Positions 17,705 to 27,524 are shown, counted from the stretch's first letter. The stretch is 64,000 nt of DNA from Pseudoalteromonas xiamenensis (GCF_042431545.1 NZ_JBHLYX010000003.1); one strand, 5' to 3'. Notes: generated from the letters alone by a model not told the origin. A program made the numbers and translations.

Positions 17705-18964
17705 ATGGATCAGTTTGTTATCCAAGGTGGCACTACGTTAGCCGGAGAAGTTACAATCTCCGGCGCGAAAAATGCCGCCTTACCTATATTATTCGCCTCA
17801 TTACTTGCCAATGGCAAGAGTACCTTTCTGAATGTTCCTCAGTTACGTGACATCTCAACCACAGAAGCGTTATTGCGCACGCTGGGTGCGGAAGTTTCTT
17901 GGCAAGGGGATGCCTTGTTGGTGGACGGTAGTACAGTTAATAGTGTCCTTGCACCTTATGAACTCGTAAAACAGATGCGAGCGTCTGTTCTTGCTCTTGG
18001 ACCCTTATTGGCTCGTTTCGGTCAAGCTCAAGTATCTCTACCTGGTGGATGTGCGATTGGTGCACGCCCCGTCGACCTTCATATTCAAGGTCTTGCAAGA
18101 ATGGGAGCTGATATTAAGGTTGAAAATGGCTATATCCATGCCAAATCAGCGGGTCGTTTAAAGGGCGCTGAAATCTTTATGGATATGGTGAGTGTTGGCG
18201 CAACCGAAAACTTATTAATGGCTGCGGCATTAGCCGATGGCCGCACTGTTTTAGAAAATGCAGCTCAAGAGCCTGAAGTTGTTGATTTGGCGAATTGTCT
18301 CATTGCGATGGGCGCTAAAATCTCAGGAGCGGGTACGAAATGCATCACGATTGATGGTGTAGAATCGCTCGCAGGTTGTGAACACCGTATCTTGCCTGAT
18401 CGCATTGAAACAGGAACTTTTCTCGTCGCAGCGGCAATGAGCGGGGGAGAAGTATTGTGCCGTGAAACGGATTACCACAGTTTAGAGCCGGTGATTGAGA
18501 AACTTAGAGCGGCAAATGCGTTTGTCGAGTTAACGGATTCGTCAATTTATCTTGATATGCGCGGTCGCGAATTGAAAGCGGTTAATATCAAGACCATGCC
18601 ACATCCTGGTTTCCCGACGGATATGCAGGCGCAATTTACCGCGTTAAACGTTGTGGCAAAGGGCAGTGCAACAATCACAGAAACGATTTTTGAGAATCGT
18701 TTTATGCATGTTCCAGAGCTACAGCGTATGGGTGCCAATATTCGACTTGAGGGCAATACCGCGATTTGTGGTGATACTGAGCGACTGACCGGTGCCCAAG
18801 TTATGGCAACCGATTTACGTGCTTCAGCGAGCCTGATCTTAACGGGGATTGTTGCGGAAGGAGAAACGGTAGTCGACCGTATCTATCATGTAGATAGAGG
18901 CTATCAACGTATTGAAGATAAGCTTAGCCGATTAGGTGCGAAGATTAAGCGCCGTTCAGCGTAA
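17705..18964 (+). CDS. murA: MurA, UDP-GlcNAc enolpyruvyl transferase
   Basis: A 419-residue MurA with the catalytic cysteine in PGGCAIGARPVDLHI, which is the residue that fosfomycin alkylates, and an N-terminal SGAKNAALPILFASLL substrate loop. It makes the first committed step of peptidoglycan synthesis, transferring enolpyruvate from PEP to UDP-GlcNAc. It is last in the mla operon and followed by a strong terminator. Confidence 0.97.
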   Translation: MDQFVIQGGTTLAGEVTISGAKNAALPILFASLLANGKSTFLNVPQLRDISTTEALLRTLGAEVSWQGDALLVDGSTVNSVLAPYELVKQMRASVLALGPLLARFGQAQVSLPGGCAIGARPVDLHIQGLARMGADIKVENGYIHAKSAGRLKGAEIFMDMVSVGATENLLMAAALADGRTVLENAAQEPEVVDLANCLIAMGAKISGAGTKCITIDGVESLAGCEHRILPDRIETGTFLVAAAMSGGEVLCRETDYHSLEPVIEKLRAANAFVELTDSSIYLDMRGRELKAVNIKTMPHPGFPTDMQAQFTALNVVAKGSATITETIFENRFMHVPELQRMGANIRLEGNTAICGDTERLTGAQVMATDLRASASLILTGIVAEGETVVDRIYHVDRGYQRIEDKLSRLGAKIKRRSA

Positions 18965-18987
18965 GTTACTGCCTAAACGGAAGATAT

Positions 18988-19017
18988 AAAAAACGCGGAT
19001 ACCAGTCCGCGTTTTTT
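18988..19017. terminator. Bidirectional terminator between murA and degS
   Basis: A perfect 12-bp stem AAAAAACGCGGA/TCCGCGTTTTTT with a TACCAG loop. Both strands end in a U-run, serving the convergent genes murA (+) and degS (-). Confidence 0.92.
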
Positions 19018-19021
19018 GTAT

Positions 19022-20104
19022 TTAAATACGAGTTTCAAGCTCTGCGACTTCGACTTCCACTTCTTTGTACTCGCCGTCGCGATAGATCTCGAATGTCAGC
19101 TTTGTACCGGGGCGTGTATTCCCAATCAGATGAAGTGCATCTTGAGGCGTCGTGACGGATTTCCCCGCCATCTTGACGATAATATCATTGTCTTTCATGC
19201 CCGCTTGCCAAGCAGGCCCCAGAGGATCAAGGTTGTTTATGAGAATGCCAAATACGGGCGTGTAGCGGTCAGTGATCTCAATACCGTACTGATCAACCGG
19301 TTTTCCGGTAAAACCTAGGTAACCACGGATCACTCTGCCATCTTTAATCAACTTTGCCATAACCTCTTTAGCGAGAGCGTAAGGTACGGCGAACGAGATA
19401 CCTTGAATATCGATATTATATCTTGCTCTAAACTGTGCGGAGGTAATGCCGACTAAAATACCATTTGAGTTGACCAAGGCGCCCCCAGAATTCCCCATGT
19501 TTACAGCGGCGTCCATCTGCAACAAGCTGTTATATGGGCTGTCGGTAAGCGTTTGCTTACCCGTAGCGGAGACAATACCCTGTGTGATTGTTTGCCCAAT
19601 GTTGAGTGGGTTACCAATTGCTAAAACGACATCGCCAACTTCAGGGGTAAAATCGTCATCTTTAGGGATCACAGGTAAATGCTTCGCGTCTATCTTTAAT
19701 AGTGCAAGGTCAGTGATCGGATCGAATCCGATGAGCTGTGCATCTGTAAAGGTACGCCCGTCCGTTAAAATGACCACGATTTGGTCTGCATTATTGACGA
19801 CGTGGTAGTTTGTCAGAATATAACCATCCGAGGTCATGATAACGCCAGAGCCTAACTCTTGAACTTTGTTCTGCCTTTTATAGCGAGGCTCGGTGACATC
19901 CCCTTCTGAGAAAATGGTAACAACAGCCGGGGCAGCTTTTTTAACCCCATCCGTAAAACTCATATGGCCAGCTTTGATTTTCGCCGCGATTGATAGGTTG
20001 GGCAAAATGCTCGAACGCATTTCAGGGACCGCCAAAATAATGATAAATGCAATCGCAAGTCCGAAAAACAAAGGGGGTACAAGAAACTTTAAGAATTTAA
20101 GCAC
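19022..20104 (-). CDS. degS: DegS, site-1 protease of the sigma-E envelope stress response
   Basis: A 360-residue HtrA-family protease with an N-terminal membrane anchor, trypsin-like domain with Ser in MGNSGGALVN, His in TNYHVV and Asp in TDLALLKI, and a single C-terminal PDZ domain. One PDZ plus the membrane anchor separates DegS from DegQ/DegP. In E. coli it cleaves RseA when misfolded outer-membrane proteins bind the PDZ domain. It lies downstream of degQ on the same strand, separated by a terminator. Confidence 0.95.
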   Translation of the reverse strand: MLKFLKFLVPPLFFGLAIAFIIILAVPEMRSSILPNLSIAAKIKAGHMSFTDGVKKAAPAVVTIFSEGDVTEPRYKRQNKVQELGSGVIMTSDGYILTNYHVVNNADQIVVILTDGRTFTDAQLIGFDPITDLALLKIDAKHLPVIPKDDDFTPEVGDVVLAIGNPLNIGQTITQGIVSATGKQTLTDSPYNSLLQMDAAVNMGNSGGALVNSNGILVGITSAQFRARYNIDIQGISFAVPYALAKEVMAKLIKDGRVIRGYLGFTGKPVDQYGIEITDRYTPVFGILINNLDPLGPAWQAGMKDNDIIVKMAGKSVTTPQDALHLIGNTRPGTKLTFEIYRDGEYKEVEVEVAELETRI

Positions 20105-20148
20105 GTATCAAAATCATTTTTATAGTTGTCGAGGGTTTATGATGGCAC

Positions 20149-20184
20149 AAAAAAAAACACAGCGGCAAGTGCCACTGTGTTTTT
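20149..20184 (-). terminator. Terminator of degQ
   Basis: On the minus strand a stem AAAAACACAG...CTGTGTTTTT, with one C/A mismatch and an inner GGC/GCC, is followed by nine T residues just after the degQ stop. Confidence 0.85.
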
Positions 20185-20196
20185 CTAGCGTTTTTC

Positions 20197-21549
20197 TTAC
20201 TGAATTAATAAGAAGACAGAATCTCTTCCACGTTTAATTCCAAGCACCACGTTGCCTTTGATGTCATCAATGATGCTGCTCATTTCACGTACCGAAGTGA
20301 CGCGTTGACGGTTGACTTGCATAATAACATCGCCTTCTTCCAAACCAACGCGCGCTGCGTTTGAACGAGCTTCGACAGCAGTAACAACAATACCTTGGTT
20401 TCCATCGCGTTCACCACTTTCTAGCGTTGCGCCTTGAAGCGCTGGGTGAATTCGTTGTGCATCAGCAGTCTTCTCGCTTTGGCCTTTCAATGTAACGTCG
20501 ATTTCTTTCGTTTTCCCATCGCGGTGAATGCCCATTTTCAGTGTTTTGCCTTCACCATGCGTTGCTACTTTGCCGCGCAACTCCTCAAAACTCGCAATTG
20601 GATCACCATTTAAGCTGACGATTACATCACCGGCCTTGATCCCTGCTTCATTTGCCGCACCTTCAGGCATAACTTGCATGACATAGGCACCTTGTTTCAC
20701 TTCTATACCCTGCGCTTTCGCGAGACCCGCATCGAGTGTTCGACCAGCAAGACCAAGCGAGCCACGGCGAACTTGACCATATTCAATGATCTGATCCACT
20801 AAGTTTTTCATCATATTTGATGGGATAGCGAAACCGATACCAACGTTACCACCTGATGCGCCGAGAATAGCGGTGTTAATCCCAATTAACTCACCATTGA
20901 GGTTCACCAATGCTCCACCAGAATTACCTTGGTTAATTGCGGCATCTGTCTGAATAAAGTCCTCATAGCCTTCAATATTAAGGCCACTGCGGCCAAGAGC
21001 ACTAATAATACCGGATGTTACGGTGTGGCTCAGACCGAATGGGTTACCAATCGCAACGGAAAAGTCACCGACACGCAGTTTGTCTGAGTTGGCTAATTTT
21101 ATTTCGGTAAGGTCTTCGGCATCAATTTCAAGCAATGCGATGTCGGCTTCTTTGTCGGTGCCAACTAATTTAGCTTCGAATTCACGGCCGTCTTGTAACG
21201 TCACCACAATTTTCTCTGCGTCTTCAATAACGTGGTTATTTGTCACGATATAACCTTCGCCCGCATCAATGATGACACCAGAGCCTAAGCCACTGAACGG
21301 TCGTTTTTGACTTCGTGGTTGTGGATTACCAAAAAAGAAATCGAAAGGGTCGACTCGGCGGCGTACTTCTTTTGCCCCAGAAACTTGAATACTCACTACA
21401 CCTGGCGTGACGCGTTCAAGCATCGGTGCAAGCGTAGGGAGGTTTTGTCCGTCTACCGCGATAGGTAATTTCGCTTCTGCGTAAACTGGGCCTAGCAGCA
21501 TAGTAGCGGAGAGAAGTGCTGCCGAAAGTACAGATAATTTCATTTTCAT
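20197..21549 (-). CDS. degQ: DegQ/DegP-type periplasmic serine protease
   Basis: A 450-residue HtrA protease with a cleavable signal peptide (cleavage near AEA), catalytic His in TNNHVI, Asp in DIALLEID and Ser in NQGNSGGALVN, then two PDZ domains (about 260-345 and 355-445). It digests or refolds damaged periplasmic proteins. The start at 21549 is chosen because it begins the signal peptide; an upstream ORF extension has no support. Whether it is functionally DegQ or DegP cannot be decided by sequence alone; the degQ-degS arrangement favours degQ. Confidence 0.93.
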   Translation of the reverse strand: MKMKLSVLSAALLSATMLLGPVYAEAKLPIAVDGQNLPTLAPMLERVTPGVVSIQVSGAKEVRRRVDPFDFFFGNPQPRSQKRPFSGLGSGVIIDAGEGYIVTNNHVIEDAEKIVVTLQDGREFEAKLVGTDKEADIALLEIDAEDLTEIKLANSDKLRVGDFSVAIGNPFGLSHTVTSGIISALGRSGLNIEGYEDFIQTDAAINQGNSGGALVNLNGELIGINTAILGASGGNVGIGFAIPSNMMKNLVDQIIEYGQVRRGSLGLAGRTLDAGLAKAQGIEVKQGAYVMQVMPEGAANEAGIKAGDVIVSLNGDPIASFEELRGKVATHGEGKTLKMGIHRDGKTKEIDVTLKGQSEKTADAQRIHPALQGATLESGERDGNQGIVVTAVEARSNAARVGLEEGDVIMQVNRQRVTSVREMSSIIDDIKGNVVLGIKRGRDSVFLLIQ

Positions 21550-21739
21550 AGTCTTGTTCTGCTCCAAATAGAGATTAATCGTTATTAAAGCGGACACATT
21601 AACCAACATTTTGTGCTCAAAATTTGTTTACGTTAAACATTAAGTATTTTGATATCAAAATGTTAAAAGGATAGTGTGTCGCACAAATGATTTAAGACGT
21701 TCACTATCCCTAAAGACTATGGGGTCAAAAAAAAGTTCA

Positions 21740-22192
21740 TCAAGAAATTTTTATTTGCTCGTTTTCTGAGCTGTTTCCAGAAAAAATACCTGATTTACCC
21801 TCTACGAAGTCAGTTGGCTGCGATGTTGCGTTTGAGCGATCACTGCGACGTTCTGGGCGCTTTTTAAGGGAAGCTTGCAGTTGTTCAGTTGTTTCTTTTG
21901 AAAAGAATGGATCACTGCTGATGACTTGCTTATCAGACAGTAAAAGTTGATTAGTTTCTTCTACTTGATTTAACAACTGGGTGTAGTTGTCTTGCATGCG
22001 CGAAACCAGTTTGCGCGTGTTATCTAAATGATCGGCGACATCCTGACGAAACTGTTCTAGATCTGCTTTTGCTTCGTTCGCTTGTTGCTCAAGCTCATCC
22101 TGTTTAAACTTTTTCTTGGTAAACATTGCGCCAAGCGAAAAAGCCGCAGCGGCAACAATAACAACTAAACCAATCCAAGCAATTGTGTTCAT
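21740..22192 (-). CDS. zapG: ZapG (YhcB), DUF1043 membrane protein
   Basis: A 150-residue protein with one N-terminal membrane helix (IAWIGLVVIVAAAAFSLGAMF) followed by a coiled coil (about 28-95) and a disordered polar tail, the YhcB/DUF1043 pattern. In E. coli it links cell division and envelope growth. It is divergent from zapE across about 140 bp. Confidence 0.9.
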   Translation of the reverse strand: MNTIAWIGLVVIVAAAAFSLGAMFTKKKFKQDELEQQANEAKADLEQFRQDVADHLDNTRKLVSRMQDNYTQLLNQVEETNQLLLSDKQVISSDPFFSKETTEQLQASLKKRPERRSDRSNATSQPTDFVEGKSGIFSGNSSENEQIKIS

Positions 22193-22334
22193 TTAAATAC
22201 TCCTAAGTTATTGGTTTGAATCTTGATAAAAACAGAAACCAAATTTCCACATTCGCACATGCGCTAATATACGCTGTAGCAGGATGCGTGTTAAGATATA
22301 GCTATCAATTCAACCAGATTTAAATACGTTTCTT

Positions 22335-23423
22335 ATGACGCCTTGGCAAAAATACCAACACGATCTCAAACGCGATGATTTTCAATATGATGCTGCTCAA
22401 GAGAATGCGGTAAAGCATTTGCAACGTCTATATGATGACTTGTTGGCCGCAAGTGAGTACAAACCTACGTGGTTGGACCGTCTATTAGGTAAAGATAGCA
22501 TGCCAAAAGTAAAAGGGCTTTACTTTTGGGGGGGCGTGGGGCGTGGTAAGACCTATTTAGTTGACACGTTTTATGAAAGCTTACCAACAGAACGTAAGCT
22601 TCGAGTTCATTTTCACCGCTTTATGCACCGCGTTCACGATGAATTGAAACAACTGCATGATGTCACAAATCCACTGGAAATCGTTGCAGATAAGTTTAAA
22701 TCGGAAACCGATATTATCTGCTTTGATGAATTTTTCGTCCAAGACATCACTGATGCAATGTTATTGGGTGGTTTAATGCAAGCGCTGTTCAAGCGCGGCA
22801 TAGTGCTCGTGGCGACGTCGAATATTATTCCAGATGAACTGTATCGCAATGGCCTTCAGCGTGCGCGGTTCTTACCAGCTATTGAGCTTGTGAATGCCAA
22901 TACTGAAGTAGTGAATGTTGACTCTGGCATTGATTATCGACTTCGAACATTAGAGCAAGCTGAGATTTTCCATAGTCCACTGGATGAACAAGCGGACAAA
23001 AACCTCTTTGAATATTTTGATAAGTTAGCGCCTGAACCTGGCACATTCGATGAACCAATTGAAATTGAAGGGCGTTTAATCAAAACGCGCAAAGTAGCAG
23101 ATGGTGTCGTACTGTTTGATTTTTCTTCAATCTGTGAAACAGCTAGAAGCCAAGTTGATTATATGGAGATCAGTCGTCTATATAACACCGTTTTGATTTC
23201 TAATGTGAAACAAATGGGGCAGCAAAATGATGATGCTGCAAGACGTTTTATTGCATTAGTGGATGAGTTTTACGAGCGCCACGTCAAATTGATTATCTCT
23301 GCTGCAGCACCGATTGAAACCCTGTATACACAGGGTACTTTGAACTTTGAGTTCAAACGTTGCATCAGCCGTTTGCAGGAAATGCAATCGTTAGAGTATT
23401 TAGCGAGAGAACACCTCGCATAA
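22335..23423 (+). CDS. zapE: ZapE, AFG1-like cell division ATPase
   Basis: A 362-residue AFG1/LACE1-family P-loop ATPase with Walker A GGVGRGKT, the motif HFHRFMHRVHDELK and Walker B ICFDEFFVQDITDAM. ZapE interacts with FtsZ and destabilises the Z ring under stress in E. coli. It lies upstream of rplM-rpsI, a conserved neighbourhood. Confidence 0.95.
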   Translation: MTPWQKYQHDLKRDDFQYDAAQENAVKHLQRLYDDLLAASEYKPTWLDRLLGKDSMPKVKGLYFWGGVGRGKTYLVDTFYESLPTERKLRVHFHRFMHRVHDELKQLHDVTNPLEIVADKFKSETDIICFDEFFVQDITDAMLLGGLMQALFKRGIVLVATSNIIPDELYRNGLQRARFLPAIELVNANTEVVNVDSGIDYRLRTLEQAEIFHSPLDEQADKNLFEYFDKLAPEPGTFDEPIEIEGRLIKTRKVADGVVLFDFSSICETARSQVDYMEISRLYNTVLISNVKQMGQQNDDAARRFIALVDEFYERHVKLIISAAAPIETLYTQGTLNFEFKRCISRLQEMQSLEYLAREHLA

Positions 23424-23470
23424 CCTTTTATTCCCTTCGAGAAATTTATGTGGAAAAAAGCACCAGCCTC

Positions 23471-23499
23471 TAGTCAGGTGTCTTTTCTGCTGCTATAAT
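23471..23499 (+). promoter_or_regulatory. Likely promoter of rplM-rpsI
   Basis: TAGTCA and TATAAT separated by 17 bp, giving a start near 23506. This leaves a leader of roughly 145 nt before rplM. The leader could hold an L13-type autoregulatory structure, but I could not confirm one. Confidence 0.6.
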
Positions 23500-23651
23500 T
23501 CGCGGCCTGCCACGTTGCGTTCTATTCCTTTCGTCGGTTTAGCCTCTGGCGTCAGGGTATAAAGTCTTCAACTCGAAGGGGTTAAAGCACCAATAGTAGA
23601 GCGGCAGTTAATTCTGCCTGTGGTTTTAATTGAAACATTGGATTTTTATAA

Positions 23652-24080
23652 ATGAAAACGTTTGTTGCTAAACCAGAAACAGTAAAACGTGACTGGTACG
23701 TAGTTGACGCTGAAGGTAAAACTTTAGGTCGTATTGCTACTGAAATCGCTCGTCGCCTTCGCGGTAAGCATAAAGCTGAGTACACTCCACACGTAGATAC
23801 TGGTGATTACATCATCGTTATCAACGCCGAGAAAGTTACTGTAACAGGTAACAAATTCGAAGACAAAATGTACTACGCTCACTCTGGTTACCCAGGTGGC
23901 CTTAAGTCTGTAAACTTCGCTAAGCTTCAAGCTGCAAAGCCTGAAATGATTATCGAAAAAGCAGTTAAAGGTATGTTACCACGTGGTCCTTTGGGTCGTG
24001 AAATGTTCCGTAAACTTAAAGTTTACGCAGGTAGCACTCACAACCACGCTGCGCAGCAGCCTCAGGTTCTTGACATTTAA
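23652..24080 (+). CDS. rplM: 50S ribosomal protein L13
   Basis: A 142-residue L13 with the typical start MKTFVAKPETVKRDWYVVDA and KAVKGMLPRGPLGREMFRKL motif region. An early-assembly protein of the large subunit. Co-transcribed with rpsI 11 nt downstream. Confidence 0.98.
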   Translation: MKTFVAKPETVKRDWYVVDAEGKTLGRIATEIARRLRGKHKAEYTPHVDTGDYIIVINAEKVTVTGNKFEDKMYYAHSGYPGGLKSVNFAKLQAAKPEMIIEKAVKGMLPRGPLGREMFRKLKVYAGSTHNHAAQQPQVLDI

Positions 24081-24091
24081 GGAGCACTAAC

Positions 24092-24481
24092 ATGGCAAAT
24101 CAATACTACGGTACAGGTCGTCGTAAAAGTTCAAGTGCTCGCGTATTCCTACGCCCAGGCACTGGCAACATCGTAATCAATAAGCGCTCTTTAGAAGAGT
24201 ACTTCGGTCGTGAAACTGCTCGTATGGTTGTTCGTCAACCTCTTGAGCTAGTTGAAATGACTGAGAAGTTTGACCTATACGTCACTGTAGAAGGTGGCGG
24301 TATCACTGGTCAAGCTGGTGCAATCCGTCACGGTATTACTCGTGCGCTTATGGAGTTTGACGATTCTCTTCGTTCAACACTTCGTAAAGCTGGCTTTGTT
24401 ACTCGCGACGCTCGTAAAGTTGAGCGTAAGAAAGTGGGTCTTAAGAAAGCACGTAAGAAGACACAATTCTCTAAGCGTTAA
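24092..24481 (+). CDS. rpsI: 30S ribosomal protein S9
   Basis: A 129-residue S9 with the opening YYGTGRRKSSSARVFL, GGGITGQAGAIRHGITRAL, and the Lys/Arg-rich tail ending in QFSKR that reaches the P-site tRNA. A GGAGC ribosome-binding site precedes the ATG. Confidence 0.98.
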   Translation: MANQYYGTGRRKSSSARVFLRPGTGNIVINKRSLEEYFGRETARMVVRQPLELVEMTEKFDLYVTVEGGGITGQAGAIRHGITRALMEFDDSLRSTLRKAGFVTRDARKVERKKVGLKKARKKTQFSKR

Positions 24482-24501
24482 TTTATTACGTTTCAGAATT
24501 C

Positions 24502-24527
24502 AAAAACCCAGCTTTTGCTGGGTTTTT
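24502..24527 (+). terminator. Terminator of rplM-rpsI
   Basis: A perfect stem AAAAACCCAGC/GCTGGGTTTTT with a TTTT loop, followed by further T residues. Confidence 0.92.
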
Positions 24528-24934
24528 GTTTTTTAAATCTTTTCTTTTTCCTTATATTCAGAATTTTCAATATTTTTCGCATTTTTAACAGAATAAATGT
24601 CGATTCCTTCACCCCTATGGATATTTTTTTTGCTACAATTGCGTGGCAAGTAATGTGAATAAGATCAAGGCTTACGACCTTGAGCGTTGTAGTCTCGTTG
24701 ATCTTGGTCAGTAAATTGTGAACCTAGAAGTGTTACCATGCGAAGTCCTTCCCAGAAGAACGTTTTAAAAATTGGGAAAGACCGTATTTGTGCGGGTAGA
24801 AAATAGGAATAACCTTGTTTTAATCAAGGCTTTTCTTTATGATCGCTTCTATTTTGTAATTTCTTGAAAATTAACCTGCTGTAACTGATTTTCTCAATAT
24901 AGCAAGTGTTGAGGATCATAGTGGAGATAAGTGG
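24528..24934 (+). other. Non-coding leader upstream of petA with three potential hairpins
   Basis: About 400 bp without a credible gene. A -10-like TACAAT at 24634-24639 would start RNA near 24646. Downstream are an inverted repeat AAGATCAA/TTGATCTT (24661-24705, with an inner TCAAGG/CCTTGA), a TTCCCA/TGGGAA pair (about 24750-24778) and a small CCTTG/CAAGG hairpin (24813-24829) followed by a pyrimidine-rich TTTTCTTT. It may be a structured leader of petABC or a separate small RNA of about 190 nt. I did not match it to a known RNA family; it does not read like 6S RNA. Confidence 0.35.
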
Positions 24935-25525
24935 ATGAGCAATGCGCCTGTAGACAACAGCCGACGTCGCTTCTTAACCATTGCTACCTCGGTTGTAGGT
25001 GGTGTGGGTGCGGTTGGTGCTGCTGTTCCTTTTATAGCGTCTTGGAATCCAAGTGAGCGAGCTAAATCTGCGGGTGCGCCTGTAGAAGTAGATATCAGCA
25101 AACTTGAACCAGGGCAACTAATTCGTGTTGAATGGCGAGGTAAACCTGTTTGGGTTGTATACCGTACGCCTAAGATGCTAGAGCAAATGAAAGCTCATGA
25201 GAACAAGTTGAAAGATCCAGGTTCAGAAGAACCACAACAACTTGAATCTGCAAAAAACCCTTACCGTTCAAAGCGCCCTGAGATTTTCATCGCGGTTGGT
25301 ATTTGTACACACTTAGGTTGTTCTCCATCGTTCCTTGAAGGTAGCTTTGGTGAGAAGGTTGAAGGTACCGAAGATGGTTTCTTCTGCCCATGTCATGGTT
25401 CTAAGTTTGATATGGCGGGACGCGTCTTCCAATCTGTACCTGCACCATTAAACCTAGAAGTTCCTCCGTATACTTTCTTAGATGAAACCACCATTATTAT
25501 CGGTGAAGAACAAGGGGTTGCGTAA
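24935..25525 (+). CDS. petA: Rieske iron-sulfur subunit of cytochrome bc1
   Basis: A 196-residue Rieske protein. The N terminus has a twin-arginine motif (SRRRFLTIAT) and a membrane helix; the [2Fe-2S] ligands are in CTHLGCSP and CPCHGSKF. It carries electrons from ubiquinol to cytochrome c1. petA, petB and petC overlap by 1-4 bp at each junction and form one operon. Confidence 0.97.
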   Translation: MSNAPVDNSRRRFLTIATSVVGGVGAVGAAVPFIASWNPSERAKSAGAPVEVDISKLEPGQLIRVEWRGKPVWVVYRTPKMLEQMKAHENKLKDPGSEEPQQLESAKNPYRSKRPEIFIAVGICTHLGCSPSFLEGSFGEKVEGTEDGFFCPCHGSKFDMAGRVFQSVPAPLNLEVPPYTFLDETTIIIGEEQGVA

Positions 25526-26790
25526 TGTTTGGCACTATCATCAACTGGATTGATGACCGTATTCCAATGACTCGCGTCTGGAATATGCACATCGCCCAAT
25601 ATCCAGCACCAAAGAACTTTAACTTCTGGTATTTCTTTGGCTCGCTAGCTATGTTAGTACTTGTTAACCAGATCGTTACGGGTATTTGGTTGACAATGAA
25701 CTTCGTTCCTTCATCAGAAGGCGCGTTTGCTTCTGTTGAATACATCATGCGTGATGTTGAATATGGTTGGTTACTACGTTACTTGCACTCAACGGGTGCG
25801 TCTGCATTCTTTATCGTAGTTTATCTGCACATGTTCCGTGGAATGATCTACGGTTCTTACCAAAAACCACGTGAACTATTGTGGTTGTTCGGTATGTTTA
25901 TTTTCTTGGCGCTTATGGCAGAAGCATTCATGGGTTACTTACTTCCATGGGGCCAAATGTCATTCTGGGGTGCTCAGGTAATCATCAATCTGTTCGGTGC
26001 AATTCCGGTCATTGGTGGTGACTTAACTGAATGGATCCGTGGTGACTACGTAATTTCTGGTGCAACGCTTAACCGCTTCTTCGCACTACACGTAATCGCG
26101 CTTCCACTTGTGCTTGTTATTTTGGTCTTCCTTCACATTGTTGCACTTCACGAAGTAGGTTCAAACAACCCAGATGGCGTTGAAATCAAACGCAAGAAAG
26201 GTTCTGTTGCTGAAGAAGATAAACCAAAATTCAAGTTCCACGAATACTATACAAATAAGAAAGACATTGTTGATGCTATTCCATTCCACCCGTATTACAC
26301 AGTGAAAGACATTGTTGGTGTGGTTGGTTTCCTTCTTATTTTCTGTTGGATTGTATTCTTCTCACCAGAGATGGGTGGTTTCTTCTTAGAAGCGCCAAAC
26401 TTTGAACCAGCTAACCCGCTGAAAACACCTGCGCACATTTTCCCAGTATGGTACTTCACGCCATTCTATGCGATTCTGCGTGCGATCCCTGATAAGCTAA
26501 TCGGTGTTATCGCGATGGGTGCGTCAATCGTGGCACTTGCGTTATTGCCTTGGATCGACCGTGGTTCAGTTCGCTCAATCCGTTACCGCTGTGGTTTCCA
26601 CAAGTTGAACATTGCGCAGTTTGTTGTAACGTTCGTAATCTTGGGTTGGGTTGGTGCAACTCCACAAACTGATTTCAAAACGTTGTTATCACAAATCACG
26701 ACGATCACGTACTTCATGTTCTTCGTACTATTGTGGTTCTACAGCAAAAACGAAAAGACTAAGCCATTACCAACGAGGTTGACGAAATGA
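25525..26790 (+). CDS. petB: Cytochrome b subunit of cytochrome bc1
   Basis: A 421-residue cytochrome b with eight or so membrane helices. Heme-ligand histidines lie in LRYLHSTGASAFFIVVYLHM and in the FFALHVIALPLVLVILVFLH helix. The Qo-site motif is present in its PVWYF form (ETWYF-like PEWYF variant). It catalyses ubiquinol oxidation in the Q cycle. It starts inside the petA stop (TAATG). Confidence 0.96.
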   Translation: MFGTIINWIDDRIPMTRVWNMHIAQYPAPKNFNFWYFFGSLAMLVLVNQIVTGIWLTMNFVPSSEGAFASVEYIMRDVEYGWLLRYLHSTGASAFFIVVYLHMFRGMIYGSYQKPRELLWLFGMFIFLALMAEAFMGYLLPWGQMSFWGAQVIINLFGAIPVIGGDLTEWIRGDYVISGATLNRFFALHVIALPLVLVILVFLHIVALHEVGSNNPDGVEIKRKKGSVAEEDKPKFKFHEYYTNKKDIVDAIPFHPYYTVKDIVGVVGFLLIFCWIVFFSPEMGGFFLEAPNFEPANPLKTPAHIFPVWYFTPFYAILRAIPDKLIGVIAMGASIVALALLPWIDRGSVRSIRYRCGFHKLNIAQFVVTFVILGWVGATPQTDFKTLLSQITTITYFMFFVLLWFYSKNEKTKPLPTRLTK

Positions 26791-27524
26791 TGAAAAAGCT
26801 AATTATCGGTTTATTCGCATTCTTGCCAACGCTTTCAATGGCTTCAGGTCCTGACGTTGAGCTACAACATGCAAAAATTGACTTAACAGATAAAGCGTCT
26901 TTACAACGCGGTGCAAAATTGTTCATGAACTACTGTCTTGGTTGTCACCAAATGCAGTATCAACGTTATGAGCGTACGTTCCGTGATATCGGTATCCCTG
27001 TGGAAATCGGTAAAGAACAGCTTATTTTTGATGGTTCAAAAGTAGGTAGCCACATCCTTAACGCAGTTAAGAAAGAAGATGCGGCAAAATGGTTTGGTGC
27101 AGCTCCACCAGATTTAACATTGATTGCTCGTGTTAAATCACCAGACTACATCTACACCTATTTAAAATCATTCTATAAAGACGAGTCTCGTCCTTTTGGT
27201 GTGAACAATATCGTGTTCCCATCAGTAGGTATGCCACACGTACTTCAAGAGTTACAAGGTCTTCCAACACCAGTAACACACGAAGTTGAAGAGCACGGCC
27301 ACAAAGTAACCAAAGTAGTGGGTACAGAAGTGGATGGTTCTGGTGAACTGAGCACGGATGAATATGATCAAGCTGCTCGTGACATTACAAACTTCCTAGA
27401 GTACGTTGGTGAACCAACTCGTCTAACTTCAGAAAGCATTGGTATTAAAGTATTAGGTTTCCTTGTGATCCTATTTATCCTTGCTTTCTTATTGAAGAAA
27501 GAATACTGGAGAGATGTTCATTAA
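26787..27524 (+). CDS. petC: Cytochrome c1 subunit of cytochrome bc1
   Basis: A 245-residue cytochrome c1 with signal peptide, heme-binding CLGCH, an axial-ligand methionine candidate in VGMPHVLQ and a C-terminal membrane anchor ending in KKEYWRDVH. It passes electrons to soluble cytochrome c. It is the last gene of petABC. Confidence 0.96.
   Translation: MMKKLIIGLFAFLPTLSMASGPDVELQHAKIDLTDKASLQRGAKLFMNYCLGCHQMQYQRYERTFRDIGIPVEIGKEQLIFDGSKVGSHILNAVKKEDAAKWFGAAPPDLTLIARVKSPDYIYTYLKSFYKDESRPFGVNNIVFPSVGMPHVLQELQGLPTPVTHEVEEHGHKVTKVVGTEVDGSGELSTDEYDQAARDITNFLEYVGEPTRLTSESIGIKVLGFLVILFILAFLLKKEYWRDVH

Noticed and set aside
24294..24536. An 80-codon frame over the rpsI 3' end
   Set aside because: Out of frame with rpsI and running through its terminator.
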